Positions 17,505-26,095 are shown, counted from the first letter of the stretch. The stretch: DNA of 35,820 bases from Chitinophagaceae bacterium (GCA_025451655.1 JANWKA010000032.1:1-35820), one strand, 5' to 3'. Notes: generated by a model not told the origin, from the sequence alone. Made by a program: numbers and translations.

Positions 17505-19136
17505 TTACCTGGGTCTGGATCCGGTGGCCTGGAACTTCTGGTCCATCAAAATCCATTGGTCGGGGTCCAGTTTCACAGAATCCGGCTCCGCGGGGATAGA
17601 CCATCCCCTGCGGGTGGCCCTGGACCGGATATCGAGGCGACGGACGATGGTATCCTGATGGCCATAATACAGGATCAGGTCCGGGTCAATCCGGAAGACA
17701 GGCCCAGCCTGCATTTGGTGAATGGAAAGGTCGAAACGGTGACCTCCCTTCCCCGTCTTCCAGGTCCAGGACAGGACCGGGTATCCTGATACATGGACCC
17801 ATTGGCGGAAGAACCTTTTCAGGTTCTTATGGGATTCCTGTTCCATGCAGTGCCTGAAATCTTTGGTCCAGGCATTGCCATGCCGGTATTTCTCGTGATA
17901 CAGCCGGAGCCCATCCCAGAAATCCTTTTCTCCCAGCCGGTGTTCCAGCATGCGCAGTACCAGGGCCCCTTTCTGGTAGGAATTCACGTTCAGCAGGTCA
18001 TTGAGGCGGGTGATGGAGGGATCCACGAGGGGAGCATGCTCCTTGCGATCATAGGCAAAAACCATCTTTTTTTGGCGGGAAAGGATTTGGGCCAGACTGT
18101 CCTTTCCGAAAACAGATCCGGTATAAAAGTCCTCGAAAAATTCAGCAAAGCCTTCAGAAAGCCAGATCTGGGACCAATCCGCTTCAGAAACATCATCTCC
18201 GAACCATTGGTGGGCGATCTCATGGGCGATGGTGGCCTGGTTGGCCCTTTTGCCAGTCACCTCCTTTTCGGTATAAAAGATGCAGGAAGCGTTTTCCATC
18301 CCCCCGTACCGGGTGGTTGATTCCACATTGGCGCATTTTTCGAACGGAAAGGGCCCCAGGTATTTTTGGTAAAGGTTGAGGACTTTTCCTGCCACCGCAA
18401 AATCGTAATCCCCCTTCAGGCTGTCCCGGGGATATACCCAGGTTTCCACCGGTACCCCATAGGCATCCGGAAGATATTGTACCGAGAAGCGGGCCACACC
18501 GATCACCATGAGCTTGGTGGAAATGGGAACCGATTCTTTCCAACGGGTGATCGTTCTGCCCGAATCCCCCCGCAGGATGCTTTCCAGCCTTCCATTGGAT
18601 ACCACCCGATAGGTGGAGGGAGCCTCAACTTCAAAATCCACGGTGGCTTTCCGGGAAGGATGATCCAGAACCGGAAGCCAGTCATGGGCCCGGTCCGGCC
18701 AGTTGTCGCCGAAAAAAGTACGGTCCCCGAATTTATTGCGGGAGATGATCAGCCCGTCAGAGGGAATCCCGGAGTATGAAATTTCCACCCTGATGCTATC
18801 TCCCTTCGGGTGGAGCCGGTCCAGCCGGATGGTCAGCCTTTCCCTGGCCTGGAAAAAGGACAACTCCTTTTCCCCGAGGCGTACTGAATGAACCACCATG
18901 CCCTTTCCGGTCGCGGTATCCAGGCCATCCAGGTCCAGGGAGATCTCCCGGACTCCGCGGCCCAGGAGTTTGAAATCCACCCCGGCGATTGCCTGGATCC
19001 GGTTCGTGGAGTCTGAAAGGAGGATCCGGAAACGGTAATGGAACGGTTTCCATTCCCTGGGTCCTGGATCGGAATCGGCCCGGGCCAGGGCCGGAACCAG
19101 GAGGATCAGAAAAATCAGCTTCCTTGGTCTGGACAT
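17505..19136 (-). CDS. Exported M1-family zinc metallopeptidase (aminopeptidase)
   Basis: A 543-aa gluzincin. The start at 19136 gives MSRPRKLIFLILLVPALARA, a good signal peptide; the open frame extends further upstream but would overlap the OsmC gene without protein-like sequence. The N-terminal beta domain (~30-225) precedes the catalytic domain with the exopeptidase motif GGMEN (278-282) and the zinc site HEIAH (305-309) followed by Glu328 in the canonical x18 spacing. It lacks the long C-terminal helical domain of PepN/ERAP-like enzymes, so it is a short form. It would release N-terminal amino acids from peptides in the periplasm. It lies 46 nt downstream of the OsmC gene on the same strand and is probably in one operon with it and the VPS10 gene. 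Confidence 0.93.
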   Translation of the reverse strand: MSRPRKLIFLILLVPALARADSDPGPREWKPFHYRFRILLSDSTNRIQAIAGVDFKLLGRGVREISLDLDGLDTATGKGMVVHSVRLGEKELSFFQARERLTIRLDRLHPKGDSIRVEISYSGIPSDGLIISRNKFGDRTFFGDNWPDRAHDWLPVLDHPSRKATVDFEVEAPSTYRVVSNGRLESILRGDSGRTITRWKESVPISTKLMVIGVARFSVQYLPDAYGVPVETWVYPRDSLKGDYDFAVAGKVLNLYQKYLGPFPFEKCANVESTTRYGGMENASCIFYTEKEVTGKRANQATIAHEIAHQWFGDDVSEADWSQIWLSEGFAEFFEDFYTGSVFGKDSLAQILSRQKKMVFAYDRKEHAPLVDPSITRLNDLLNVNSYQKGALVLRMLEHRLGEKDFWDGLRLYHEKYRHGNAWTKDFRHCMEQESHKNLKRFFRQWVHVSGYPVLSWTWKTGKGGHRFDLSIHQMQAGPVFRIDPDLILYYGHQDTIVRRLDIRSRATRRGWSIPAEPDSVKLDPDQWILMDQKFQATGSRPR

Positions 19137-19182
19137 AAGATACTCCAGGGTTTGTAACGGGGATTCAGAGGCCGTGGTCCCT

Positions 19183-19668
19183 TCAGGATCCTTCCCCGGC
19201 CCGGCAAACCGGAAAATGGTGTACCGGGAAGTTACAGGAACGGGCGATGAAACAAAGGTCGTGGGCCTGGGCGTGCAGGGCAATGGCCTTTTTGATCGAG
19301 TCCGGGTCCCTGACCACCACTTCGGGATGCAGGATGACTTCAATGAACCTGCCGGACCCATCGGCCTCTTCCACCAGGGTCCCGGCCGGTTTGTCCAGGT
19401 ACTGGTCGACCACGATCCCCGCATTGGCGCAAAGATGCAGGTACCAAAGCATATGACAGCCGGAAAGCGATGCGACCAGGAGTTGTTCCGGATTATAGCG
19501 GGCAGCACTGCCCATGAAAACTGGGTCTGAAGAGCAGGGGATTTCCGGCCTCCCTTCTGCCCCGATCAAATGATCCCGGCTGTATCCGGAATAATTCAGG
19601 GTGCCTTTCCCCTGGTTTCCGGTCCATACCAGATGAACCTTGAAGGAATGCGCTTTTGCCATAGCCAA
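19183..19668 (-). CDS. OsmC-family protein
   Basis: A 161-aa protein of the OsmC/Ohr fold. Conserved cysteines are found in SGCHM (Cys71) and SCNFP (Cys145), with the intervening QLLVASLSG helix typical of the family; Cys139 is additional. Such proteins use a cysteine pair to reduce organic hydroperoxides, though subfamily members of this YhfA-like type are often uncharacterised. There is no signal peptide, so it is cytoplasmic, unlike its exported neighbours. The start lies only 3 nt after the VPS10 stop, so it is translated from the same message. Confidence 0.9.
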   Translation of the reverse strand: MAMAKAHSFKVHLVWTGNQGKGTLNYSGYSRDHLIGAEGRPEIPCSSDPVFMGSAARYNPEQLLVASLSGCHMLWYLHLCANAGIVVDQYLDKPAGTLVEEADGSGRFIEVILHPEVVVRDPDSIKKAIALHAQAHDLCFIARSCNFPVHHFPVCRAGEGS

Positions 19669-19671
19669 AGC

Positions 19672-22600
19672 TTAGGGATGGGGAACAACAGTTTTTATTG
19701 CAGTCAGTCCATCCTGGTTTAAAATAATATTCACCGCGGGGATTTCATAATCCCGGAATTGAAGCCACGAGACCCAGAGCTTTCTGAATTCCAGTTCCGT
19801 TGCGTGAACAGCATCACGGGCCTGGGTGGTGACTGGCTCGTCGGCCCCCTGGAGTTCACCGATCAATCTGCCCAGCCCGGCATCCATGCGGCCAAAACCG
19901 GGGTTCCCCTCCCCTGCTTGGGCGATGAAAAGACTGTCGGTGACTTCCAGGGATTTCAGGGAATCTGCTGCCGCTCCATGGGCTTTGGAGCCATCTGCCA
20001 TTAACTGCATGCCGATATCCTTCAATTGCCTGAGCGCCGAATCCGCCTTCCTGCGGCTTTGGTAGCATGCCTCTGAAAGGCGGTATTGGTCAGCCAGATC
20101 GGCCCTTGAAGTGGTCACCCTGGGATCCATTTTTATAGTCAGGGGCTTTTGATAGGCCCGGCCGTTCACCCTCAGGATGACCTTATAGGTTCCCGGAAGC
20201 ACCCAGGGAGCACCTGGATTAACCGGTGTATTATGGAAAATGGCCCCGATGGAATACCCGGTGAATTCACCGGGGGGCTGCTCATGAAGATCCCAGATAA
20301 AACGGTGGAAACCGGGACCGGAAGACAGTGTCTTTTGGGGCCGGATCCAGTAAAAGGGCACATTCACCCGGGGCCGGAACTGCGGGGTGTCGAGGCTGCT
20401 GTAAAGACGCATCAGCCTGCCAGAGGAATCCCTGATCTCCAGGGTGACCAGGCCGGCAAGGTGATGGGGGAGATAATAATCCAGGATGGCTCCGTCCGGG
20501 GGATTTTGGCCCGCCGGTTCATCCGGAGGCAGGGGCGTATCGGTATTCATATCCCAGCGCACCCGGACCGCGTCCTGAGGCCGGCATAGGACCACATCTT
20601 CCGGAAGGGATCCCCTGGGGTATTGCCTCAGGGGGGTGATGTCGTCCAGGATCCAGAATCCCCGGCCATGGGTGGCGGCTACCAGGTCATTCTGCTTGAT
20701 GAGCAGATCCCGGACCGAGGTTGCCGGCATGTTCAGCCTCAGGCTCTGCCAGTGGTCCCCGTCATCCACGCTCGTGTAGACAGCGGTTTCCGTTGCCGCG
20801 AAAAGCAAACCGGTCCGGACGGGGTCCTCTCGTACGGCATTGACCGGCTGATCGGGAAGACCGTTGACGATCTCCTTCCAGCTGGCTCCTCCATCACGGG
20901 TCCTGTAGATATGGGGATGCAGGTCATCGGTCCTGAGGTCATTCACGGCTGCAAATGCCTCCCCGGTGCTGAAATGGCTCGCTTCGAGCATCGAAATTTT
21001 ATTCCATGGCCCGATACCCGGAGGGGTGACATTTTTCCAGACCTTTCCTCCGTCCCGGGTGATCTGGATCAGCCCGTCATCCGTTCCTGCCCAGATCGTC
21101 CGGATATCCAGCGGAGATGGAGCCACGCTATAAATGACCCCCCTCCGGCCCAGGTGCACCCGGGCGGAGTCTGCAAAAATTCCCAGGTTCGGAGTCAGGC
21201 CGGGATCCGGGCGGGTGAGATCGGGGCTGATGACCGACCAGGAATGTCCTCCGTCCCGGGTCCTGAACAGGACATTTCCCGCGAAATACAGGGTGTGGGG
21301 ATCCACCGGGGAAAAAAGAAGCGGGGCGGTCCGGAGGAACCGGTAGGAACCGCCCCGGGAAGGGGCGGGTCCTACCTGCTGTACCTGGCCGGTGCGTTTA
21401 TCATAGCGGGAGACCTTCCCTCCGTAGACGATATCGGGGTCCAGCGGATCCGGAGCTACATAACCATATTCCTCCGCACCTACGGGATGCCATTCCCGGT
21501 CGGTGATCTGGCCGTCATTGCCCCTGCTTGCAATGCCCACGGAACCGCTTTCCTGCTGACCGCTATAAAGATTATAGGGAAAGGCGTTATCCGCTTCCAC
21601 ATGATAGAGCTGGGCGGTGGGCTGGTTATACCAGGAACTCCAGGTATGGCCCCCGTTAACGGTGACAATGGCTCCCTGGTCGGAAAGCAGGAGCATGATG
21701 TTGGTCTGGGTAGGATTGATCCAGATGTTTTGGTAATCGTCCCCTCCAGGAGCCCCCCGGATCCCGGTCCAGGTCCGGCCTCCATCCACCGACCTCCAGC
21801 AAACAATGGAATTGCTGTAAACCGTGTCGGGGTGGAGGGGATCCACCGCGAGCATCGGCAGATCACCGCCTCCAATCCGGTTGGCCGGAAGGGGATCCTT
21901 AGTCACCCGGTACCAGTGGGATCCAGCATCATCTGAGCGGAAAATCCCGACGGTATGGTCACTGGCCACGGCAGCAAAAAGGCGGTCCGGATTGCTCGCG
22001 GAAACTGCCAGATGAACCTGGATCAGGCTGTCCCCGTTGGCCGGCAATCCGGTTCCGATTTGTTTCCAGGTGCTGCCGCCGTCCCTGGATTTGAAAATTC
22101 CTCCATAACCTGCCCAGGACCCGTTTTCCCAGGGTCCCTCCCGGGCTTTCCAAAGGGTGGCGTAAACTATGGAAGGGTCCGATGGATCGAGGATCACCTG
22201 ATCTGCGCCTGTATTTTCATCCTGATACAAAACCTGGACGAAGGTTTTCCCCCCGTCCAGGGACCGGTACACGCCTCTTTCCCTATTGGGGCCGTAGGGG
22301 TGGCCCAGGACGGCCACGAAAAGCCGGTCCGGATTACCAGGGTCCAGGGCGATGGAAGGGATCTGCTGGCCTTCCCGGAGTCCCAGGTGAATCCAGGTCT
22401 TACCTCCATCGGTGGATTTATAAATGCCATCTCCGACGGAGAGGTCAGGACGGTGAAGTCCTTCTCCGCTGCCTACATAAAGGATATCCGGGTTGGAAGG
22501 GGATTCTGCGATGGCACCGATGGACCCCGTCGGTTCCTGGTCGAAAACTGGATTCCAGGTCCTGCCGTAATCATCAGTTTTCCAGACGCCCCCGTCCACA

Positions 22601-22797
22601 GCCCCGAAATAAAGGACGTTGGGGTGGGCAGCCGTACCTGTGGCGGCCCGGGACCGCCCACCCCGGTAAGGCCCGATGGATCTCCACTCCAGGGTGCCGA
22701 GCAGGGAGGAATCCATCCCCTGGGCTGCAGCGGAAGCGATTGCCAGCAGGATGGGTCCGGTTAAAATCCACTTGCGGAAGGGAATGCCGATGACCAT
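19672..22797 (-). CDS. Exported VPS10/BNR-repeat protein ('glycosyl hydrolase' family)
   Basis: A 1041-aa exported protein (signal segment ending near AIASAAAQ). The N-terminal two thirds form one or two beta-propellers rich in Asp-box (BNR) repeats of the type S/T-x-D-G-G-x-T-W; examples are STDGGKTW, SLDGGKTF, SRDGGSTW, SVDGGRTW, TRDGGHSW and TRDGGKVW. This matches the sortilin/VPS10-like proteins common in Bacteroidota, often annotated as glycosyl hydrolases without biochemical proof. The C-terminal ~300 residues hold a beta-sandwich-like part (PGTYKVILRVNG) and a helical tail. It is the first gene of a probable operon with OsmC and M1 peptidase. Substrate and catalytic activity are unknown; a role in peptide or glycan handling in the periplasm is a guess. 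Confidence 0.88.
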   Translation of the reverse strand: MVIGIPFRKWILTGPILLAIASAAAQGMDSSLLGTLEWRSIGPYRGGRSRAATGTAAHPNVLYFGAVDGGVWKTDDYGRTWNPVFDQEPTGSIGAIAESPSNPDILYVGSGEGLHRPDLSVGDGIYKSTDGGKTWIHLGLREGQQIPSIALDPGNPDRLFVAVLGHPYGPNRERGVYRSLDGGKTFVQVLYQDENTGADQVILDPSDPSIVYATLWKAREGPWENGSWAGYGGIFKSRDGGSTWKQIGTGLPANGDSLIQVHLAVSASNPDRLFAAVASDHTVGIFRSDDAGSHWYRVTKDPLPANRIGGGDLPMLAVDPLHPDTVYSNSIVCWRSVDGGRTWTGIRGAPGGDDYQNIWINPTQTNIMLLLSDQGAIVTVNGGHTWSSWYNQPTAQLYHVEADNAFPYNLYSGQQESGSVGIASRGNDGQITDREWHPVGAEEYGYVAPDPLDPDIVYGGKVSRYDKRTGQVQQVGPAPSRGGSYRFLRTAPLLFSPVDPHTLYFAGNVLFRTRDGGHSWSVISPDLTRPDPGLTPNLGIFADSARVHLGRRGVIYSVAPSPLDIRTIWAGTDDGLIQITRDGGKVWKNVTPPGIGPWNKISMLEASHFSTGEAFAAVNDLRTDDLHPHIYRTRDGGASWKEIVNGLPDQPVNAVREDPVRTGLLFAATETAVYTSVDDGDHWQSLRLNMPATSVRDLLIKQNDLVAATHGRGFWILDDITPLRQYPRGSLPEDVVLCRPQDAVRVRWDMNTDTPLPPDEPAGQNPPDGAILDYYLPHHLAGLVTLEIRDSSGRLMRLYSSLDTPQFRPRVNVPFYWIRPQKTLSSGPGFHRFIWDLHEQPPGEFTGYSIGAIFHNTPVNPGAPWVLPGTYKVILRVNGRAYQKPLTIKMDPRVTTSRADLADQYRLSEACYQSRRKADSALRQLKDIGMQLMADGSKAHGAAADSLKSLEVTDSLFIAQAGEGNPGFGRMDAGLGRLIGELQGADEPVTTQARDAVHATELEFRKLWVSWLQFRDYEIPAVNIILNQDGLTAIKTVVPHP

Positions 22798-22867
22798 AAT
22801 TCAAGGCGTTTGGTGAAGCGAACTTTACGCCCAAGATACCCAGAAGATCAATAAATTGTCCTGGTTC

Positions 22868-22897
22868 TTGCAGGAATTTGATTTCCTTTTATCCTTG
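22868..22897 (+). promoter_or_regulatory. Bacteroidota-type promoter of the DinB-family gene
   Basis: TTG at 22868-22870, a 19-nt spacer, and TATCCTTG at 22890-22897 (one mismatch to TAnnTTTG). It ends 18 nt before ATG 22916, a fitting distance for a short leader. Confidence 0.45.
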
Positions 22898-22915
22898 AAT
22901 CAGAAATCCAGACCG

Positions 22916-23416
22916 ATGTCCCTTCCATCCCCGGTCCAGTCCGCCCTGGATCACCAGCATGAAATGCTGCCGGTATTTATCGCGGGCATTACCGACCCGG
23001 ACCTGCGCCGCAATCTCATTCCAGGAAAATGGAGCGCCCAGGAGCAGGTGGCCCACCTTTGCGCCTACCAGCCTGCGTTCCGGGAAAGGATCCGAAGGAT
23101 CCTGGAAGAACAGGACCCGGCATTCAACCCGTACCGGGCTGAGTCGGACCCGGAGTTCCCGGGAGTTGTCGCGCTGGACGCCATGGAGCTCTTGGGCAGG
23201 ATTCACTCCGACCGGGAAGCCATCCTCAGGGATTTATCGGGACTTTCCCAAAACCAGTGGCAAAGGCGGGGGACCCACAGGGATTTTGGAAGCCTGGGGC
23301 TGGCCACCTGGGTTTCATTTTTCCTCCTCCATGAAGCCCATCACCTTTTTGCCATCCTTAAAATTACCTGCATGATCCGAAGGGATATCGGGCTCCAGGG
23401 ACCAAAAGATCAGTAA
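22916..23416 (+). CDS. DinB-family protein (putative metal-dependent)
   Basis: A 166-aa four-helix protein of the DinB/YfiT superfamily. Metal-binding histidines fit His in VAHLCAY (helix 2) and the HEAHH cluster near the C-terminus; GKWSAQEQVAHL is the typical family core. Members include thiol-dependent transferases, but most, like this one, have no assigned reaction. ATG 22916 is preferred over an upstream in-frame TTG at 22856 because the added residues are not family-like and a promoter match lies between them. The 3' end overlaps the convergent SnoaL-like gene by 7 nt. Confidence 0.87.
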   Translation: MSLPSPVQSALDHQHEMLPVFIAGITDPDLRRNLIPGKWSAQEQVAHLCAYQPAFRERIRRILEEQDPAFNPYRAESDPEFPGVVALDAMELLGRIHSDREAILRDLSGLSQNQWQRRGTHRDFGSLGLATWVSFFLLHEAHHLFAILKITCMIRRDIGLQGPKDQ

Positions 23417-23964
23417 TTACGGGTAAAATAACCCACCTGTCTCAGGAAGGAAACCTGGTCGAAATAAGTCATCTCCGAAACGATTTTACCGTCCCGGATA
23501 TCCATGATCGTACAATTATCCAGCGTGTAGTGTTTGTCGATCATGTAGGAAGAAGCCGGATCCTCCACATGGCGGACGGTTCCGGAAGTCTGATATTCCA
23601 CCACCAGGGTTTTTCCGGCCACAATGCAGCGGATCAGGGAAAAATGAAGGTCCGGCGTGGTGGTGAAATACCGTCGGTAAACGATCTGGAATCCTTCCGG
23701 TCCGACCAGGGTGTCTGGATAACCGATAGACCGGATCTGGGCGGAATCGGAATAAAATTCCGACGCTCCTTCCACATCCTGGTGATTGAGCATATCGAAT
23801 TTCTTGTCCACCAAACGGACCATTTTAATACTGTCCCTGACCCGGTCCTGGTAACTGCTGTCGATGGTCTGGTCCTGGTAATTGCTATCCTGGGCCCGGG
23901 CCAATACCGGCACCAGGCCGGAAGCCAGCAAACCGGAAAAAACGAGGAATTTTCCAATATCCAT
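23410..23964 (-). CDS. Exported SnoaL-like (NTF2-fold) protein
   Basis: A 184-aa protein. The start at 23964 gives MDIGKFLVFSGLLASGLVPVLARAQ, a signal peptide; the open frame upstream overlaps DUF1272 and has no protein-like sequence. The mature part (about 40-184) fits the SnoaL-like/NTF2 fold: a helix ending in MLNHQDVEGASEFYSDSAQIRS, then GPEGFQIVYRRYFTTTPDLHF, and the curved sheet ending in IVSEMTYFD. These folds bind small ligands or act as isomerases; no catalytic set can be assigned here. It lies 14 nt downstream of DUF1272 on the same strand and is likely co-transcribed. Confidence 0.82.
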   Translation of the reverse strand: MDIGKFLVFSGLLASGLVPVLARAQDSNYQDQTIDSSYQDRVRDSIKMVRLVDKKFDMLNHQDVEGASEFYSDSAQIRSIGYPDTLVGPEGFQIVYRRYFTTTPDLHFSLIRCIVAGKTLVVEYQTSGTVRHVEDPASSYMIDKHYTLDNCTIMDIRDGKIVSEMTYFDQVSFLRQVGYFTRNY

Positions 23965-23978
23965 AAGGAAAGTTTGGT

Positions 23979-24269
23979 TTATCGGTTTCCCGTAGGAATC
24001 GCTCTCATCTTTTCTACCCGGAGGGCGTGGGCTTCCAGATCCACAGGCCGGTATACCCGTTCCGTTGTTGGAGGGTATCGGTCCAGGGTACTGTGGTCCC
24101 GGGTGGGCCTGGGGCTGAGCCCTCCCCCGCAGTTGGGGCAAATGTTGGCCAGCAGGTTCTCTGCACATGCCCTGCAGAAAGTGCATTCGAAACTGCATAT
24201 CATCGCTTCCCTGCTGTTTGGCGGAAGGGGAATGCCACAGTTTTCACAGCAGCTGCGCATCTCAAGCAT
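23979..24269 (-). CDS. DUF1272 zinc-ribbon-like protein
   Basis: A 96-aa protein of family DUF1272 (PF06906). Its N-terminal half has cysteines at 7, 8, 11, 25, 29, 32, 35, 44 and 47, in the diagnostic arrangement CSFECTFCRACAE and CPNCGG, consistent with bound zinc. Residues 50-96 are a charged tail. No signal peptide, so cytoplasmic. The family's function is unknown. It precedes the SnoaL-like gene by 14 nt. Confidence 0.92.
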   Translation of the reverse strand: MLEMRSCCENCGIPLPPNSREAMICSFECTFCRACAENLLANICPNCGGGLSPRPTRDHSTLDRYPPTTERVYRPVDLEAHALRVEKMRAIPTGNR

Positions 24270-24433
24270 GGGTCCGGGTATTGCCCTTTGGGCAGCTCCT
24301 TTTATTCATTTCGGAACCTGATCCCGGGCCAACTCCATTCAAGGGTTTCTCCAAAGAATGTTTTAATTTAACCAGGCAAACCCCGGGATGGGTCCTTTGA
24401 AAGTACATACAATTGGCAAAAAATAATAACCCG

Positions 24434-24736
24434 ATGAAAAAGCTCCTGATTTGCACCCTGCTTCTGGCCCCATTCCTGATCGTCCAGGGCCAGCAACCCG
24501 CCCATTCGAAAACCCGAACCACCCGGGTGGTTTATGTTTGCCCGAAATGCTTTGCTTCCTATACCCATCCGGGCCAATGTAAAAAGGATCAGGAGGACCT
24601 CGTGAAGATGGGGGATTATTTCTGTCCCCAATGCCTCATGGATGAGGGGAAAAACCCCGGCCATTGCAATATGGACGGAACGACCCTGGTGGAGATGACC
24701 TCCTCCTATATCAAGGCGCATCAATCCGGGTCTTAA
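24434..24736 (+). CDS. Small exported protein with two Cys-rich HMBD-like repeats
   Basis: A 100-aa protein. ATG 24434 begins a signal peptide (MKKLLICTLLLAPFLIVQG); an upstream in-frame TTG at 24413 is less likely. The mature part holds two tandem units: 34-60 with CPKC and PGQC (Cys36, 39, 49), and 62-88 with CPQC and PGHC (Cys64, 67, 78). Each unit ends in LV-x-M. The pattern Y-x-C-P...P-G-x-C...L-V resembles the heavy-metal-binding domain (HMBD, PF19335, YxCPMHP...PGxCPxCGMxL) found in copper efflux proteins, but with a third Cys per repeat in a different place. A periplasmic metal-binding role is plausible. No metal efflux genes are adjacent. Confidence is high that it is a gene, moderate on the family. 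Confidence 0.8.
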   Translation: MKKLLICTLLLAPFLIVQGQQPAHSKTRTTRVVYVCPKCFASYTHPGQCKKDQEDLVKMGDYFCPQCLMDEGKNPGHCNMDGTTLVEMTSSYIKAHQSGS

Positions 24737-24745
24737 AAAGGCCAT

Positions 24746-24775
24746 CTGGAAGGATGGTAAAGTTTTGTAATTTTG
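24746..24775 (+). promoter_or_regulatory. Possible promoter of the dihydroorotase-like gene
   Basis: TAATTTTG at 24768-24775 matches TAnnTTTG exactly; a weak -33 element (CTG at 24746-24748, spacer 19 nt) lies upstream. The site is 35 nt before ATG 24811 and could drive the downstream run of + strand genes. Confidence 0.45.
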
Positions 24776-24810
24776 CAGCCGCGTAAACCGTTACCAGCTT
24801 CCCAGGCCTC

Positions 24811-26073
24811 ATGCAAATTCTGATCCGGCAGGCTCACCTCATCGATCCCCAGGGCCCTTTTCATGGTAGCAGCAACGATATCCTGGTCACCGACGGGATC
24901 ATCGAGGGGATTGGAAATTTCCCCGGAATCAAGGCAGACCGGGTGATTGAAGAAGAAGGAATTTGCGTTTCCCCTGGCTGGATGGATGTTTTCGCCCATT
25001 TCTGCGATCCCGGCACCGAATACAAGGAAGATCTCGAAAGTGGCCAGGCCGCTGCCGCCCACGGCGGATTCACTGCGGTGATGATCCTTCCGGATACCCG
25101 GCCCCCGCTTCAATCCAAGGCCGAAATAGAATATATCCGGGGCAAAGCTGCCGGGGGAATCGTCGACATTTATCCCATCGGGGCGCTCAGCATGGGGCTG
25201 GAAGGGAACCTTCTTGCAGAAATGTATGACATGCGCAAAAGCGGGGCCATTGCTTTCTCCAATGGCCTGAACCCCATTCAATCCTCCGGTATCCTGCTCA
25301 AGGCCCTGCAATACGTGAAGGCTTTCGACGGGGTGATCATCCAGGTCCCGGAGGACCGGAGCGTCAGCAGGCATGGCCTCATGAATGAAGGGGTGGTCTC
25401 TACCCGGATCGGAATGCCCGGCAAGCCGGCCATTGCCGAGGAGCTCATGATCCGAAGGGATCTGGAAATTACCAGATATGCGGGTTCCAGGATTCATTTC
25501 ACCGGAGTTTCCACGGCGGGAGCCGTTGCCCTGATCCGCCAGGCCAAATCCGAAGGCATCCGGGTCACGGCTTCCGTCACTCCTTACCATCTTTGCCTCA
25601 CCGATGAATCCCTCTCCGGCTATGACACCCGTTTGAAGGTCAACCCGCCCCTCCGTACCGGCGCGGATGTGGATGCCCTCAGGGCAGGGCTCCTGGACGG
25701 CACCATCGATTGCATGGCCTCCCACCATATTCCCCAGGACGCGGACGCCAAGGAGGTTGAATTCGAGTTCGCCAGGGAAGGGATGATCGGGCTGGAGACC
25801 TGCTTTTCCCTGATGCATGAATCCCTGGACCGGATGGACCTGGAGGACCAGGTATCCCTGCTTTGCCAAAACCCGAGAAAGATCTTCGGATTGGAGCCGC
25901 TTCATATCCGGGAGCAAGAAATGGCAAATCTCACTATATTTAACCCCGGCAGGTCCTGGACCTTTCAAAAGGAGGATATCCGGTCCAGGTCTTCCAATAC
26001 CCCGTTTATTGGAAAATCCCTGAAGGGGAAAATCATCGGGGTCATGAACCAGGGTAAGTCCTCTCTTCACTGA
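24811..26073 (+). CDS. Dihydroorotase-like amidohydrolase lacking key metal ligands (PyrX/pseudo-DHOase type)
   Basis: A 420-aa protein with the full length and fold of class I dihydroorotase (PyrC), the third step of pyrimidine synthesis. Family landmarks are readable: SPGWMDVFAHFCDPG (54-68), LPDTRPP (93-99), GVSTAGA, TPYHL (257-261), VNPPLR (277-282), and DCMASHH (300-306). However, the usual DxHxH is D59-V-F61-A-H63 (first His is Phe), the His of the QHxED segment is Val179, the His before VST is Gly232, and the Asp of the DHAP motif is Ser304. The binuclear zinc site cannot form normally, so catalysis is doubtful. Similar proteins occur in Bacteroidota annotated as dihydroorotase; they may be structural partners of aspartate transcarbamoylase, like PyrX, or have another role. 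It is followed 22 nt later by DUF4199. Confidence 0.85.
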   Translation: MQILIRQAHLIDPQGPFHGSSNDILVTDGIIEGIGNFPGIKADRVIEEEGICVSPGWMDVFAHFCDPGTEYKEDLESGQAAAAHGGFTAVMILPDTRPPLQSKAEIEYIRGKAAGGIVDIYPIGALSMGLEGNLLAEMYDMRKSGAIAFSNGLNPIQSSGILLKALQYVKAFDGVIIQVPEDRSVSRHGLMNEGVVSTRIGMPGKPAIAEELMIRRDLEITRYAGSRIHFTGVSTAGAVALIRQAKSEGIRVTASVTPYHLCLTDESLSGYDTRLKVNPPLRTGADVDALRAGLLDGTIDCMASHHIPQDADAKEVEFEFAREGMIGLETCFSLMHESLDRMDLEDQVSLLCQNPRKIFGLEPLHIREQEMANLTIFNPGRSWTFQKEDIRSRSSNTPFIGKSLKGKIIGVMNQGKSSLH

Positions 26074-26095
26074 TCCAGCATACTTAAATCATTTT

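Noticed and set aside
17505-19508. A longer 667-codon version of the M1 peptidase starting at 19508
   Set aside because: The extra N-terminal 124 residues are the OsmC gene read in another frame; a signal peptide begins at 19136.
20623-21936. A 437-codon + strand open frame opposite the VPS10 gene
   Set aside because: The minus strand encodes clear Asp-box repeats here; the + strand translation has no recognisable fold and is a shadow.
24733-26070. A 445-codon open frame on the minus strand across the dihydroorotase-like gene
   Set aside because: It exactly mirrors the + strand gene, has a Gly/Pro/His-rich composition with no family resemblance, and arises from the high-GC codon pattern.
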